A stretch of DNA of 54,881 nucleotides from Phenylobacterium sp. (GTDB taxonomy: Bacteria > Pseudomonadota > Alphaproteobacteria > Caulobacterales > Caulobacteraceae). How positions within the stretch are numbered: the first letter of the stretch is position 1; the number at the start of each line of letters is the position of its first letter. A program made the translations under genes and the position numbers. This document shows, in pieces, positions 11,026 to 19,650 of the stretch. The DNA lies in the NCBI RefSeq assembly GCF_004799395.1, contig NZ_SSMZ01000020.1:1-54881 (forward strand), in the 5' to 3' direction. The notes beneath the pieces were generated by a model that made no database searches, was not told the origin of the DNA, and was given only the letters and a program-made list of their open reading frames with translations.

Positions 11026-13026
11026 ATGCCCAGATACTTCCTCGGCGCCAATCTCCTGGCGCTTGCAATCGCGGCCCCGCTTCACGCGGTCGCTGCTGAC
11101 GATCCGGCCGCGGCCATCGTCGATCCCTTGGTGGTGACCGCCTCGCGCTCGGGCGACGCCACGCCCAGCGATCTTGTCGCCGCCTCGGTCACCGTCATCG
11201 ACGACCAGGCCCTGCAGGATCGGCAGACCGTGGTCGTCTCCGATGTGTTGCGCGACGTGCCTGGCGTCGCGGTCAGCCGCACCGGCGCGGTGGGCGGCAT
11301 GACCCAGGTCCGGCTGCGCGGGTCTGAGGGCAACCACACCCTGGTGCTGATCGACGGAATCAAGGCGTCCGACCCGTTCTTCGACGAGTACGATTTCGGC
11401 ACGATCATCGCCGACGAAGCGGCCCGGATCGAAGTGCTGCGCGGCCAGCAATCGTCGCTCTACGGCTCCGACGCCATCGGCGGGGTGATCAGCTACACGA
11501 CGCTCACCGGCGCCGAAGCTCCCGGAATCCGGTTGCGCGCCGAGGGCGGGTCGATGGGGACCTATGCGGAAGGCGCACGGGTCGCGGGCGTCAACGGCGA
11601 CCTCGACTATGCGGTCTCGGCCAGCGGTCTGCACACCGACGGCTATCCGGTGGCCGTCGGCGGTCATCGCGACGTGGGGTCGGATAGCGCGGGCGCCTCG
11701 GCAAAGCTGATCTGGGCGGCGACGTCCGATCTTAAGATCACCGCCGTCGGCCGCTACAGCTACACCGACGCCGACACCGCCGACAGCGACGAGGACAGCG
11801 CCAGCAAGACCTTCGGCCTGACTGTCGACAGTCCTGGCGCCCACTATGTGAACGAGGCCCTCTATGGCCTGGTGCGCGCTGAGCTGGCCTCGCTGGACGG
11901 GCGCTGGACCAATGCGGTCTCGGCCCAGGTCGCCGACACCCGGCGCAGCGAGTTCGATGTGGCCAACGCCTTCGCCCCGGCGGCGGGCCAGCCGATCGTC
12001 AAGTCCGGCGGCGATCACGGCGAGCGGTTCCGCGAGTCCTACGAGAGCGCCTACCGGTTCGGCGACGACCGCGTGAAGCAGCGGGTCACCCTTGCCTTCG
12101 ACGCCGAGCAGAACACCTCGCAGACCACGGTCTCGCCGTTCGGCGGCTTCCTCGGCAAGGAGCACCTGGACGACACCGGCCTGGTGGGCGCCTACGACCT
12201 GACGGTGGATGACCGAGCCTCGTTCAGCGCCTCCGTGCGGCACGACTGGAACAACCGCTTCGCCGACGACACCACCTATCGGGTGCAGGCGAGCTACCGG
12301 TTCGACGCCGGTCCGCGGGTGCACGCGGCGGCGGGATCCGGCGTGAAGGATCCCAGCTTCAGCGAGCTTTTCGACTTTTCCGCGGGGCGGTTCATCGGCA
12401 ACCCGAACCTGCAGCCGGAGACGTCGGAAGGTTGGGAGTTGGGCGTCGATCAGACCTTCCTCGGCGGCCACGCCCATGTCGGCGCCACCTATTTCGACGA
12501 CCGGCTGACCGACCAGATCACCACCAGCTTCGCCACCGGCGTGGCCATGCCGGTGAATCTGCCGGGGACCGATACCCAGCGTGGCGTCGAGCTGTTCGCC
12601 GATGCCCAGCTCAGCCCCGACTGGCGGCTGGACGCGGCCTACACCTATCTGGACGCGCCGCAGACGCAGTCGGTGATCCAGGCCGGCGTGTTCACGACCT
12701 TCGACGGTCAGGCGGTGCGCCGCGCCAAGGATATCGCCAGCGCCAATCTGACCTGGGCGCCGGGCGGGCTTCCGTACGCGGCGACGCTCACCGTGCGCTA
12801 CAACGGCAAGCAGAACGACCTGGCGTTCACTGACCCATCGTTCACGCCATTGCTGGCGCAGCTGAAGGCCTACACCCTGGTGAACCTGAACGGGTCCTGG
12901 AAGCTCAACCAGAGGGTCGAGCTGTTCGCCCGGGTCGAGAACCTGTTCGACCGGAGCTACCAGGAGGTGTTCAGCTTCGCCGCGCCGGGCCGGGCGGCCT
13001 ATGGCGGCGTCCGGCTGAGGTTCTAG
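11026..13026 (+). CDS. btuB: TonB-dependent outer membrane cobalamin receptor
   Basis: TonB box/plug VVTASRSGD...VLRDVPGVAVSRTG...VRLRGSEGNHTLVLIDGIKASDP; C-terminal barrel ending RAAYGGVRLRF; preceded by a B12 riboswitch. ATG 11026, not 10717. Confidence 0.9.
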   Translation: MPRYFLGANLLALAIAAPLHAVAADDPAAAIVDPLVVTASRSGDATPSDLVAASVTVIDDQALQDRQTVVVSDVLRDVPGVAVSRTGAVGGMTQVRLRGSEGNHTLVLIDGIKASDPFFDEYDFGTIIADEAARIEVLRGQQSSLYGSDAIGGVISYTTLTGAEAPGIRLRAEGGSMGTYAEGARVAGVNGDLDYAVSASGLHTDGYPVAVGGHRDVGSDSAGASAKLIWAATSDLKITAVGRYSYTDADTADSDEDSASKTFGLTVDSPGAHYVNEALYGLVRAELASLDGRWTNAVSAQVADTRRSEFDVANAFAPAAGQPIVKSGGDHGERFRESYESAYRFGDDRVKQRVTLAFDAEQNTSQTTVSPFGGFLGKEHLDDTGLVGAYDLTVDDRASFSASVRHDWNNRFADDTTYRVQASYRFDAGPRVHAAAGSGVKDPSFSELFDFSAGRFIGNPNLQPETSEGWELGVDQTFLGGHAHVGATYFDDRLTDQITTSFATGVAMPVNLPGTDTQRGVELFADAQLSPDWRLDAAYTYLDAPQTQSVIQAGVFTTFDGQAVRRAKDIASANLTWAPGGLPYAATLTVRYNGKQNDLAFTDPSFTPLLAQLKAYTLVNLNGSWKLNQRVELFARVENLFDRSYQEVFSFAAPGRAAYGGVRLRF

Positions 13027-13028
13027 AC

Positions 13029-13895
13029 ATGAAATCCGCGCTCCGCACCGCCTTGGTTGGACTGGCCGTCGCCCTGATCGGCGCGGCCGGGCCGGTCGCG
13101 TCGGCGGCGGAGCGCGGTGTCCCACAACGGATCATGTCGCTGAACGTCTGCACCGACCTGCTGCTGCTGGAACTGGCGCCCAAATCGCGCATCGCCTCGG
13201 TGAGCTTCCTGGCGCCGGAGGCGGCCCGGGCTCTGTTCCCAGGCGCCGCCGACGGCCTGCCGCTGAACCACCGGGCGGCCGAGGATATCGTCAATGTGAA
13301 GCCCGACCTGATCCTCGACAGCGGCCTGGCCAGTCCGATGATCAAGCGGATCGCCCGGCGGATGGGCGTTCCGGTGGTCGAGGTGAAGAACGCCGACAGC
13401 TTCGCCGACATCCGCGACATCGTCCGCCAGGTGGGCGCCGCCGTGGGCAAGGCGCCGCGGGCGGAGGACCTGATCGCCAGGATGGATGCGACACTGGCCG
13501 AGCTGGCCGCGCATCCACCGCCCCGGCGGCTGCGTGTCGTGGCCTGGAGCGGCGGCTCGGCGGTCCCGGGCAAGGGCAGCTTGACCAACGCCATCATCAC
13601 CGCCGCCGGCGCCGTGAACATCGCGGCCCAGCCAGGCGTTGCGGAATCGAGCTTCGGGGTCGAGGAACTGCTAGCCGCCGCGCCTGACGCGCTGCTCTAT
13701 GGCGGGGCCACGCTGGGCCAGCCGTCGCTGCTGAACGACGAGGGCCAGCACCGGGCGGTGCGCGAGCTCTATGCGGGCCGCCGGATCGCCTACAACGACA
13801 TCACCCATACCTGTGGCGTGCCGCAGTCTGCGGACTCTGCGCGCGACCTGCGCCGGGCTCTCGCAGCCTTGCCGGCAGGCGGAGGCGCGCGATGA
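13029..13895 (+). CDS. btuF: ABC transporter periplasmic substrate-binding protein, cobalamin (BtuF-like)
   Basis: Signal peptide; RIMSLNVCTDLLLLELAPKSRIASVS...VNVKPDLILD; operon context. Confidence 0.82.
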   Translation: MKSALRTALVGLAVALIGAAGPVASAAERGVPQRIMSLNVCTDLLLLELAPKSRIASVSFLAPEAARALFPGAADGLPLNHRAAEDIVNVKPDLILDSGLASPMIKRIARRMGVPVVEVKNADSFADIRDIVRQVGAAVGKAPRAEDLIARMDATLAELAAHPPPRRLRVVAWSGGSAVPGKGSLTNAIITAAGAVNIAAQPGVAESSFGVEELLAAAPDALLYGGATLGQPSLLNDEGQHRAVRELYAGRRIAYNDITHTCGVPQSADSARDLRRALAALPAGGGAR

Positions 13896-14884
13896 AGGCC
13901 TTGCCGGGCTTCCTCCTGCCCAGCCTGACGACGGTGGTGCTGCTGGCTGCGGCGATAGCCTCACTGTTCCTGGGCCGGGTGAACATCAGTCCCGCCGAAC
14001 TCTGGGCCGGGATCGTCTCGCCGCACGCCAGCCTGGCGGGCGTCGTGGTCACCGAGCTTCGGCTCCCGCGCACGGTGCTGGCGATCGTCGTCGGGGCGGC
14101 CCTGGGCCTGTCAGGGGCGGTGCTGCAGGGTCTGCTGCGCAACCCGCTGGCGGAGCCCGGCCTGCTCGGGGTCACCAACGGCGCGGCGCTGGGGGCGGTG
14201 ATCGCCATCTACTTCGGTCTGGCGAACGTCTTCGCGCTCGCCACGCCTTTGCTCGGATTGGTGGGAGCGATGGGCGCGGGTGCTCTCACCTTCGCCTTCG
14301 GGCGCACGAGTTCGCTGACTTTGATCCTGGCCGGAGCGGCGGTGTCGAGCCTCATGGCGGCGTTCCTGGCCATGGCGCTGAATTTCGCGCCCAGTCCCTA
14401 CGCGGCCTATGAGATGAGCATCTGGATGCTGGGCTCCTTCTCCGAGAAGAGCTGGGACCACGTCCTGTTGGCCGGTCCCTTCATCCTCGCGGGGATGGCG
14501 ATCCTGTCGACCATGGGCCGGGCCATCGACGCCCTGACCCTGGGCGAGGTCCAGGCTCAGAGCCTGGGAATTCGCGTCGACCGCACTCGGGTGCTGATCC
14601 TGCTGGGCGTCGGCCTGGCGGTGGGGGCGGCGACCTCGGTGGTGGGCTCGGTGGGGTTCATCGGCCTGGTGGCGCCGCACCTGGTGCGGCCTTTCGTCGG
14701 ACATCAGCCGAGCCGCACGATGTTGCCCTCTGTTCTGCTCGGCGCGGCCCTGCTGCTGCTGGCGGATATCGGCACGCGGGTGATCCACACCAACACCGAA
14801 CTGCGGCTCGGCGTGATCACCAGCCTGATCGGCGCCCCATTCTTCTTCTGGCTGCTGCTTCGCCTGCAGAAACTCGCGCCATGA
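13892..14884 (+). CDS. btuC: Iron/B12-type (FecCD family) ABC permease
   Basis: LRLPRTVLAIVVGAALGLSGAVLQGLLRNPLAEPGLLGVTNGAALG...VGFIGLVAPHLVRPFVGHQPSRTMLPSVLLGA; ATGA overlap with neighbours. Confidence 0.88.
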   Translation: MKALPGFLLPSLTTVVLLAAAIASLFLGRVNISPAELWAGIVSPHASLAGVVVTELRLPRTVLAIVVGAALGLSGAVLQGLLRNPLAEPGLLGVTNGAALGAVIAIYFGLANVFALATPLLGLVGAMGAGALTFAFGRTSSLTLILAGAAVSSLMAAFLAMALNFAPSPYAAYEMSIWMLGSFSEKSWDHVLLAGPFILAGMAILSTMGRAIDALTLGEVQAQSLGIRVDRTRVLILLGVGLAVGAATSVVGSVGFIGLVAPHLVRPFVGHQPSRTMLPSVLLGAALLLLADIGTRVIHTNTELRLGVITSLIGAPFFFWLLLRLQKLAP

Positions 14885-15666
14885 CAAGACTTTGTGCGAC
14901 GAACCTCAAGGTGGTCCGCAGCGGCCGGGCGATCGTCGACAACGTGTGCTGCGACGTGGAGAGCGGCGCTTTCGTGGCTGTGGTCGGGGCGAACGGCGCG
15001 GGCAAGTCGACGCTGCTGTCAGTCCTGGCCGGCCTGTTGGCGCCCGACGAAGGGATGGTGACCCTCGACGGGACCTTGCTGCCGCGCCTGGACCGGCGCG
15101 ATCTCGCCCGGCGCCGCGCCTACCTGCCGCAGAACCCGCGTGCGGAATGGCCGATCGCCGTGGAGCGGCTGGTGGCGCTGGGGCTCACACCGCAGCTCCC
15201 GGCCTTTGGCGGCCTGCCCGGCGGATGGGAGCCCCGGCTCACCGAGGCGCTGGAGGCCTGTGATCTCGCCGACCACCGCCAGCAGCCGGCGACAACCCTC
15301 TCGGGAGGGGAGTTGTCGCGCGCCATGCTGGCCCGCGCCCTGATCGGCGACCCGCAGGCGCTGATCGCCGATGAGCCGATCTCCGGCCTCGACCCCCGGC
15401 ATGCGCTCGACGCCATGCAGCGCCTCAAGGGCCTGGCCGGCCAGGGCAAGCTGGTGATCGCCGCGCTGCACGACCTGACCCTGGCCCTGCGGTTCTCGAC
15501 CCACGTGATGGCGTTGAAGGCCGGCCGGCTGGCGGCCTTCGGCCCGACGCCGGCGGTGCTGACCGCCGGCTTGCTGCGTGAAGTTTTCGAGGTCGAGGCG
15601 CGCATCGCCGGACAGGGGCCAGCTGCCTACGTCGACTACCTCGGGCCCCTGGTCGCCAACCGCTAG
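14881..15666 (+). CDS. btuD: ABC transporter ATP-binding protein (cobalamin uptake)
   Basis: Walker A GANGAGKST, signature LSGGELSRAMLARAL, Walker B ALIADEPISGLD. Confidence 0.87.
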   Translation: MTRLCATNLKVVRSGRAIVDNVCCDVESGAFVAVVGANGAGKSTLLSVLAGLLAPDEGMVTLDGTLLPRLDRRDLARRRAYLPQNPRAEWPIAVERLVALGLTPQLPAFGGLPGGWEPRLTEALEACDLADHRQQPATTLSGGELSRAMLARALIGDPQALIADEPISGLDPRHALDAMQRLKGLAGQGKLVIAALHDLTLALRFSTHVMALKAGRLAAFGPTPAVLTAGLLREVFEVEARIAGQGPAAYVDYLGPLVANR

Positions 15667-16355
15667 GCTGGCGGTCGGGGCGCCTCGCCGGGAACTTCGC
15701 GGCGGTCCGAGCCATCGTCATTGGCGCCCGGGCTCGGATAGCGGAAGCCGTCGCCCTGGCCGTCCGACGCTGCGAGCTGCTTTTCGGCGAAGGCGTAGTT
15801 GGCGACCTTGTCCAGCCAAGCTTTCAGGAAGGCTTTCCGGTCGTTCTTGTAGTCCAGATAGTAGGCGTGCTCCCAAAGATCGCAGACCAACAGCGGGAAG
15901 AGTCCGTCCTTGATCAGGGTGTCGTCGGCGTCGTGGGTGGAGATCACCTTGAGGCCTTCAGAACCGGCCGCCAGCCATACCCAGCCCGAGCCGAAGTGGT
16001 CGAACCCTTCCTCGACAAAGGCGTCCTTGAAGCCGTCGATGGAGCCGAAGGCCTTTTCGATGCCGGCCTTCAGCGCGCCGGAGGGCGCGGCTGACTTTGG
16101 CGTCATGCAGACCCAGAAGAAGGCGTGGTTCCAGGCCTGAGCGGCGTTGTGGAAGAGCTTCTTGTCGCTCGACTTCGAGGCTTCACGCACGACCTCTTCC
16201 AGCGGACGGCCATCGAGGCCGGCCTTGCCCGCCAGCTCGTTGGTCTTCTCGACGTAGGTCTTGTGGTGCTTGTCGTGATGGGTGTGCATCGTGTCGGCCG
16301 ACAGCGTCGGCTCGAGCGCGGAATAGTCATAGGGCAGCTTGGGCAGCGTGAACAT
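15663..16355 (-). CDS. sodB: Fe/Mn superoxide dismutase
   Basis: MFTLPKLPYDYSALEP...HHDKHHKTYVEKTN...AWNHAFFW...DLWEHAYYLDYKNDR. Confidence 0.93.
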   Translation of the reverse strand: MFTLPKLPYDYSALEPTLSADTMHTHHDKHHKTYVEKTNELAGKAGLDGRPLEEVVREASKSSDKKLFHNAAQAWNHAFFWVCMTPKSAAPSGALKAGIEKAFGSIDGFKDAFVEEGFDHFGSGWVWLAAGSEGLKVISTHDADDTLIKDGLFPLLVCDLWEHAYYLDYKNDRKAFLKAWLDKVANYAFAEKQLAASDGQGDGFRYPSPGANDDGSDRREVPGEAPRPPA

Positions 16356-16433
16356 GGCGGGGACCCTCGGGTTAATCTCCTCCAACGGACGGGCCGGCGG
16401 CCCTGTTCCTCGCCGAGCGCGGATCGGCGGGAC

Positions 16434-16862
16434 CTAACGCTTCACCATGGAGATCAGCTCCAGCTCGTGTCCCTCCGGGTCGAGGACAAAGCCTACGCGC
16501 ATGTCGCCGGTGTCCCAGGGCTCGCGATGCGGCGTCGCACCCTCGCTGACCGCATGGGCGTAGGCGGCGTCGACGTCGCGGACGTAGAGGCCAAGCGGGC
16601 CATGGGCTGTGCCGACGCTGATCTCGCGGCCATCCTTGTTCCAGTAGAGGATGAGGCTGAAGCCTGTCTCCTCGCCGGCGCGGCGCATGACTAGCTCCAT
16701 GATCTCCGGCAAGTCGATGGTTTGGGCGACGACGAGGCCGAACGCGCGCTCGTAGAAGCTGCGCATCGCCCTGAGGTCGCGCACGACAAACTTCGCGAAG
16801 CCGAAGCGGACCGAAGGCGCCGTGGTCGTCTGGGGCGCCGGCGCTGTGGCGGTGTCGCTCAT
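16434..16862 (-). CDS. VOC (glyoxalase/bleomycin resistance) family protein
   Basis: FAKFVVRDLRAMRSFYERAFGL...GFVLDPEGHELELISM. Confidence 0.83.
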   Translation of the reverse strand: MSDTATAPAPQTTTAPSVRFGFAKFVVRDLRAMRSFYERAFGLVVAQTIDLPEIMELVMRRAGEETGFSLILYWNKDGREISVGTAHGPLGLYVRDVDAAYAHAVSEGATPHREPWDTGDMRVGFVLDPEGHELELISMVKR

Positions 16863-16930
16863 CTGAAGTCTCCTCCGTTGGGGCCCTGGGGCCGCAGTTC
16901 CATCATCCTGCGCGCGATGGTCCCGTCCGG

Positions 16931-17740
16931 CTAGGCTCCGCCGATGTCTGCGAGCGCCGCGGGCAGGAGGCGCGCCACGATGGCGGCCACCTCGGCCTGT
17001 CCGGCAGGGTTTTCTAGCAGGTCCTGGCGCACCTCCAGCTCCAGGTAGTCGAGGCCGCGGCCGCCCGCATGCAGCGGGACGGTGAAATCGACCTCGTCCA
17101 TCCGGTAGGGCTGGTTGTCGCCGACCAGCGCCTCGCCCAGTTCGCCGCGCAGTCGGGCCAGCACGGCGAGGGAATAGCGGCTGTCGCCGGCGTGCAGGAC
17201 CCCGAACCGCCAGGGCCGCTCGAATCCGTTCATCCGCGGCGTGAAGGAGTGCAGCGAGATCAGTGTGGTCGTCAGGCCGCGCTGGGCGCGCCGTTCGAGC
17301 TCGGCGGCGATGGCGGCGTGGTAGGGCCGCGCGATCGCCGCGACGCGGGCCTCGCGGGCGGCGGCCGATAGGGCCCGGTTGCCGGGGATCTCGGCGCCGT
17401 CGCTGACCTCGGGAATGGCGTCGGCTCGCGCCGGGTCGCGATTGCAGTCGATCACAAGGCGCGAGAACCGCTGGCGGATGAAGGGCGCGTCCAGGGCCTC
17501 GGAGAGCCGGCCGCCGAGGCCCGCGACGCCGATGTCCCAGGCGATGTGGCGGTCGAGTTCAGCCGGCGGCAGGCCGAGATCGCCGAGGGCGCGCGGAATG
17601 TCGCGCCCCGCATGGTCGCCCAGGAGCAGGAAAGGCGAGTCGACGCCTGCATTTAGCGCAATGCTTACCCTGCGTTCATCGGGCGCAAGCAGTGCTGTAG
17701 ACCCGTTAACGGAATCGCCCGCACCGTTCACCAATGCCAT
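16931..17740 (-). CDS. N-formylglutamate amidohydrolase family protein
   Basis: SPFLLLGDHAGRDIPRALGDLGLP...DIGVAGL...VIDCNRDP...LISLHSFTPRMNG. Confidence 0.88.
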   Translation of the reverse strand: MALVNGAGDSVNGSTALLAPDERRVSIALNAGVDSPFLLLGDHAGRDIPRALGDLGLPPAELDRHIAWDIGVAGLGGRLSEALDAPFIRQRFSRLVIDCNRDPARADAIPEVSDGAEIPGNRALSAAAREARVAAIARPYHAAIAAELERRAQRGLTTTLISLHSFTPRMNGFERPWRFGVLHAGDSRYSLAVLARLRGELGEALVGDNQPYRMDEVDFTVPLHAGGRGLDYLELEVRQDLLENPAGQAEVAAIVARLLPAALADIGGA

Positions 17741-18654
17741 TGGTCTCCATCCGCCACCTGACGGCCTACCGCTACCGCAATCCGGTGGCGCTCGGCGAGC
17801 ATCGCATGATGCTGCGGCCGATGGAGAGCTATGACCAGCGGCTGGTCTCGGCGGAACTCACGGTCTGGCCGCAGCCGACGGTGCTGCGCAACGTCCATGA
17901 CGTATTCGGCAACTGCGTGTCGATCGCCCGCTTCACCGGCCGCTCCGAGCGCCTCTCCGTCGAGAGCCGCATGACGCTCGAGCATACCCCGCAGCCGGCC
18001 TTCGATTTCGAGGGCGAGAGCTACGCCCAGACACTGCCCTTCGCCTACAGTCCCGAAGACCTGCCGGACCTGGCGCGGTCGATCGAGCGGCGCCACGCCG
18101 ACCCGACCGGCGAGCTGGAGGCCTGGGCGCGGCGGTTCATTCGCCGTGCGGGGCCAACCAGCCTGCGCACCCTGCTCACCGACATGACCCATGCGATCCA
18201 CAGCGAGTTCGCCTATGGCGCCCGGCTGACCGGCGCGCCCCAGGCGCCGCTGGAAACGCTCGCGCTGGGCGCCGGCAGCTGCCGCGACTTCGCCATGCTG
18301 ATGATCGAGGCGGTGCGCAGCCTGGGCCTCGCGGCGCGATTCGTGTCTGGCTACGTCTATTCGGCGTCCGCCAAGGCCGGGCGCGCCGGCGGCGGCCACA
18401 CTCACGCCTGGGTCCGCGTCTTCCTGCCCTCCTGCGGCTGGGTGGAGTTCGATCCGACCAACGGCATCGTCGGCAACGCCGACCTGGTGCGCGTGGCCAT
18501 CGCCCGCGATCCGCGCCAGGCGGTGCCGCTGCATGGAACCTGGGCTGGCCTGCCCGCCGACTACCTGGGAATGGACGTTGAAGTGGAGGTTTCGGTGCAA
18601 GCCGACGCCGAAACGCAACCGGCGCCGCTCAGGCGTGTTGCGCAGGGACGCTAA
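17734..18654 (+). CDS. Transglutaminase-like family protein
   Basis: VSIRHLTAYRYRNPVALGEHRMMLRP...LGAGSCRDFAMLMIEAVRSLGLAARFVSGY...GGGHTHAWVRVFLPSCGWVEFDPTNG. Confidence 0.9.
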   Translation: MPLVSIRHLTAYRYRNPVALGEHRMMLRPMESYDQRLVSAELTVWPQPTVLRNVHDVFGNCVSIARFTGRSERLSVESRMTLEHTPQPAFDFEGESYAQTLPFAYSPEDLPDLARSIERRHADPTGELEAWARRFIRRAGPTSLRTLLTDMTHAIHSEFAYGARLTGAPQAPLETLALGAGSCRDFAMLMIEAVRSLGLAARFVSGYVYSASAKAGRAGGGHTHAWVRVFLPSCGWVEFDPTNGIVGNADLVRVAIARDPRQAVPLHGTWAGLPADYLGMDVEVEVSVQADAETQPAPLRRVAQGR

Positions 18655-18671
18655 CCAGCCCAAGGAACCCC

Positions 18672-19481
18672 ATGCGAATCCGAGCCGGCTACGAGATCAC
18701 CTATGAGTGTCCGCAGCCGACGCCGATGCTGCTGCTGCTGAACGTTCATTCCTCACGCTATCAGGACCTGGAAACCCCGGACTTCATCCGGACCGATCCG
18801 CATGTCCCGGTGACGCAGTATCATGACGCGTTCGGCAACCTCTGCAGCCGCCTCGTGGTCCCCGCCGGCCGCACGGTTCTCAGCGCCGATTTCGTGATCC
18901 GGGATACCGGATTGCCGGACCAGACCGCGCCCGAGGCCATGCAGCACCCGGTGCAGGAGCTGCCGAACGAGGTGATCGTGTTCCTGTTGGCCAGCCGCTA
19001 TTGCGAGACCGAACACCTGTCGGACCTGGCTTGGCGGCTGTTCGGCGATATCGCGCCCGGCTGGGCGCGGCTGCAGGCCATCCTCGACTACGCCCACAGC
19101 CGGATCAGGTTCGGCTATGAGCACGCCCGCCCGACCAAGACCGCGTTCGAGGCGCATGAGGAGGGTTATGGGGTCTGTCGCGACTATGCGCACCTGGCCA
19201 TCACGCTCTGCCGCTGCATGAACATCCCGGCGCGGTACTGCACGGGCTATCTGGGCGACATCCAGTGGCCGTCGAATGGGGAGATGGACTTCAGCGCCTG
19301 GACGGAAGTCTTCCTGGGCGGCCGCTGGCATACCGTGGACGCGCGCCACAACACCCCGCGGGTGGGCCGCATCCTGATGGCCCGCGGCCGCGACGCCACG
19401 GACGCCGCGATCACCACCAGCTTCGGACCGAACACGCTCGCGGGGTTCAAGGTGATCGCCGATGAATTGCCGTCGTCGTGA
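18672..19481 (+). CDS. Transglutaminase-like family protein
   Basis: GYEITYECPQPTPMLLLLNVH...GVCRDYAHLAITLCRCMNIPARYCTGYLGD...FSAWTEVFLGGRWHTVDARHNTP. Confidence 0.9.
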   Translation: MRIRAGYEITYECPQPTPMLLLLNVHSSRYQDLETPDFIRTDPHVPVTQYHDAFGNLCSRLVVPAGRTVLSADFVIRDTGLPDQTAPEAMQHPVQELPNEVIVFLLASRYCETEHLSDLAWRLFGDIAPGWARLQAILDYAHSRIRFGYEHARPTKTAFEAHEEGYGVCRDYAHLAITLCRCMNIPARYCTGYLGDIQWPSNGEMDFSAWTEVFLGGRWHTVDARHNTPRVGRILMARGRDATDAAITTSFGPNTLAGFKVIADELPSS

Positions 19482-19650
19482 GGCCTTGCATCCAAAGCCG
19501 ATAGCCGCGGCGACTAGGCTGCAGACACGGGGCCGCATACAAGCGCGGCAATATTCGTGTAACCTGGTTGGCGGATATACGGCATGCGCCGCGTGGACCC
19601 GCCACGGAGGCGCATTCGGCATTGGCCGAAGATTTTTGGGGAACGACACG

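Noticed and set aside
10999-13125. 708-aa minus-strand ORF opposite btuB
   Set aside because: Antisense shadow of the TonB receptor.
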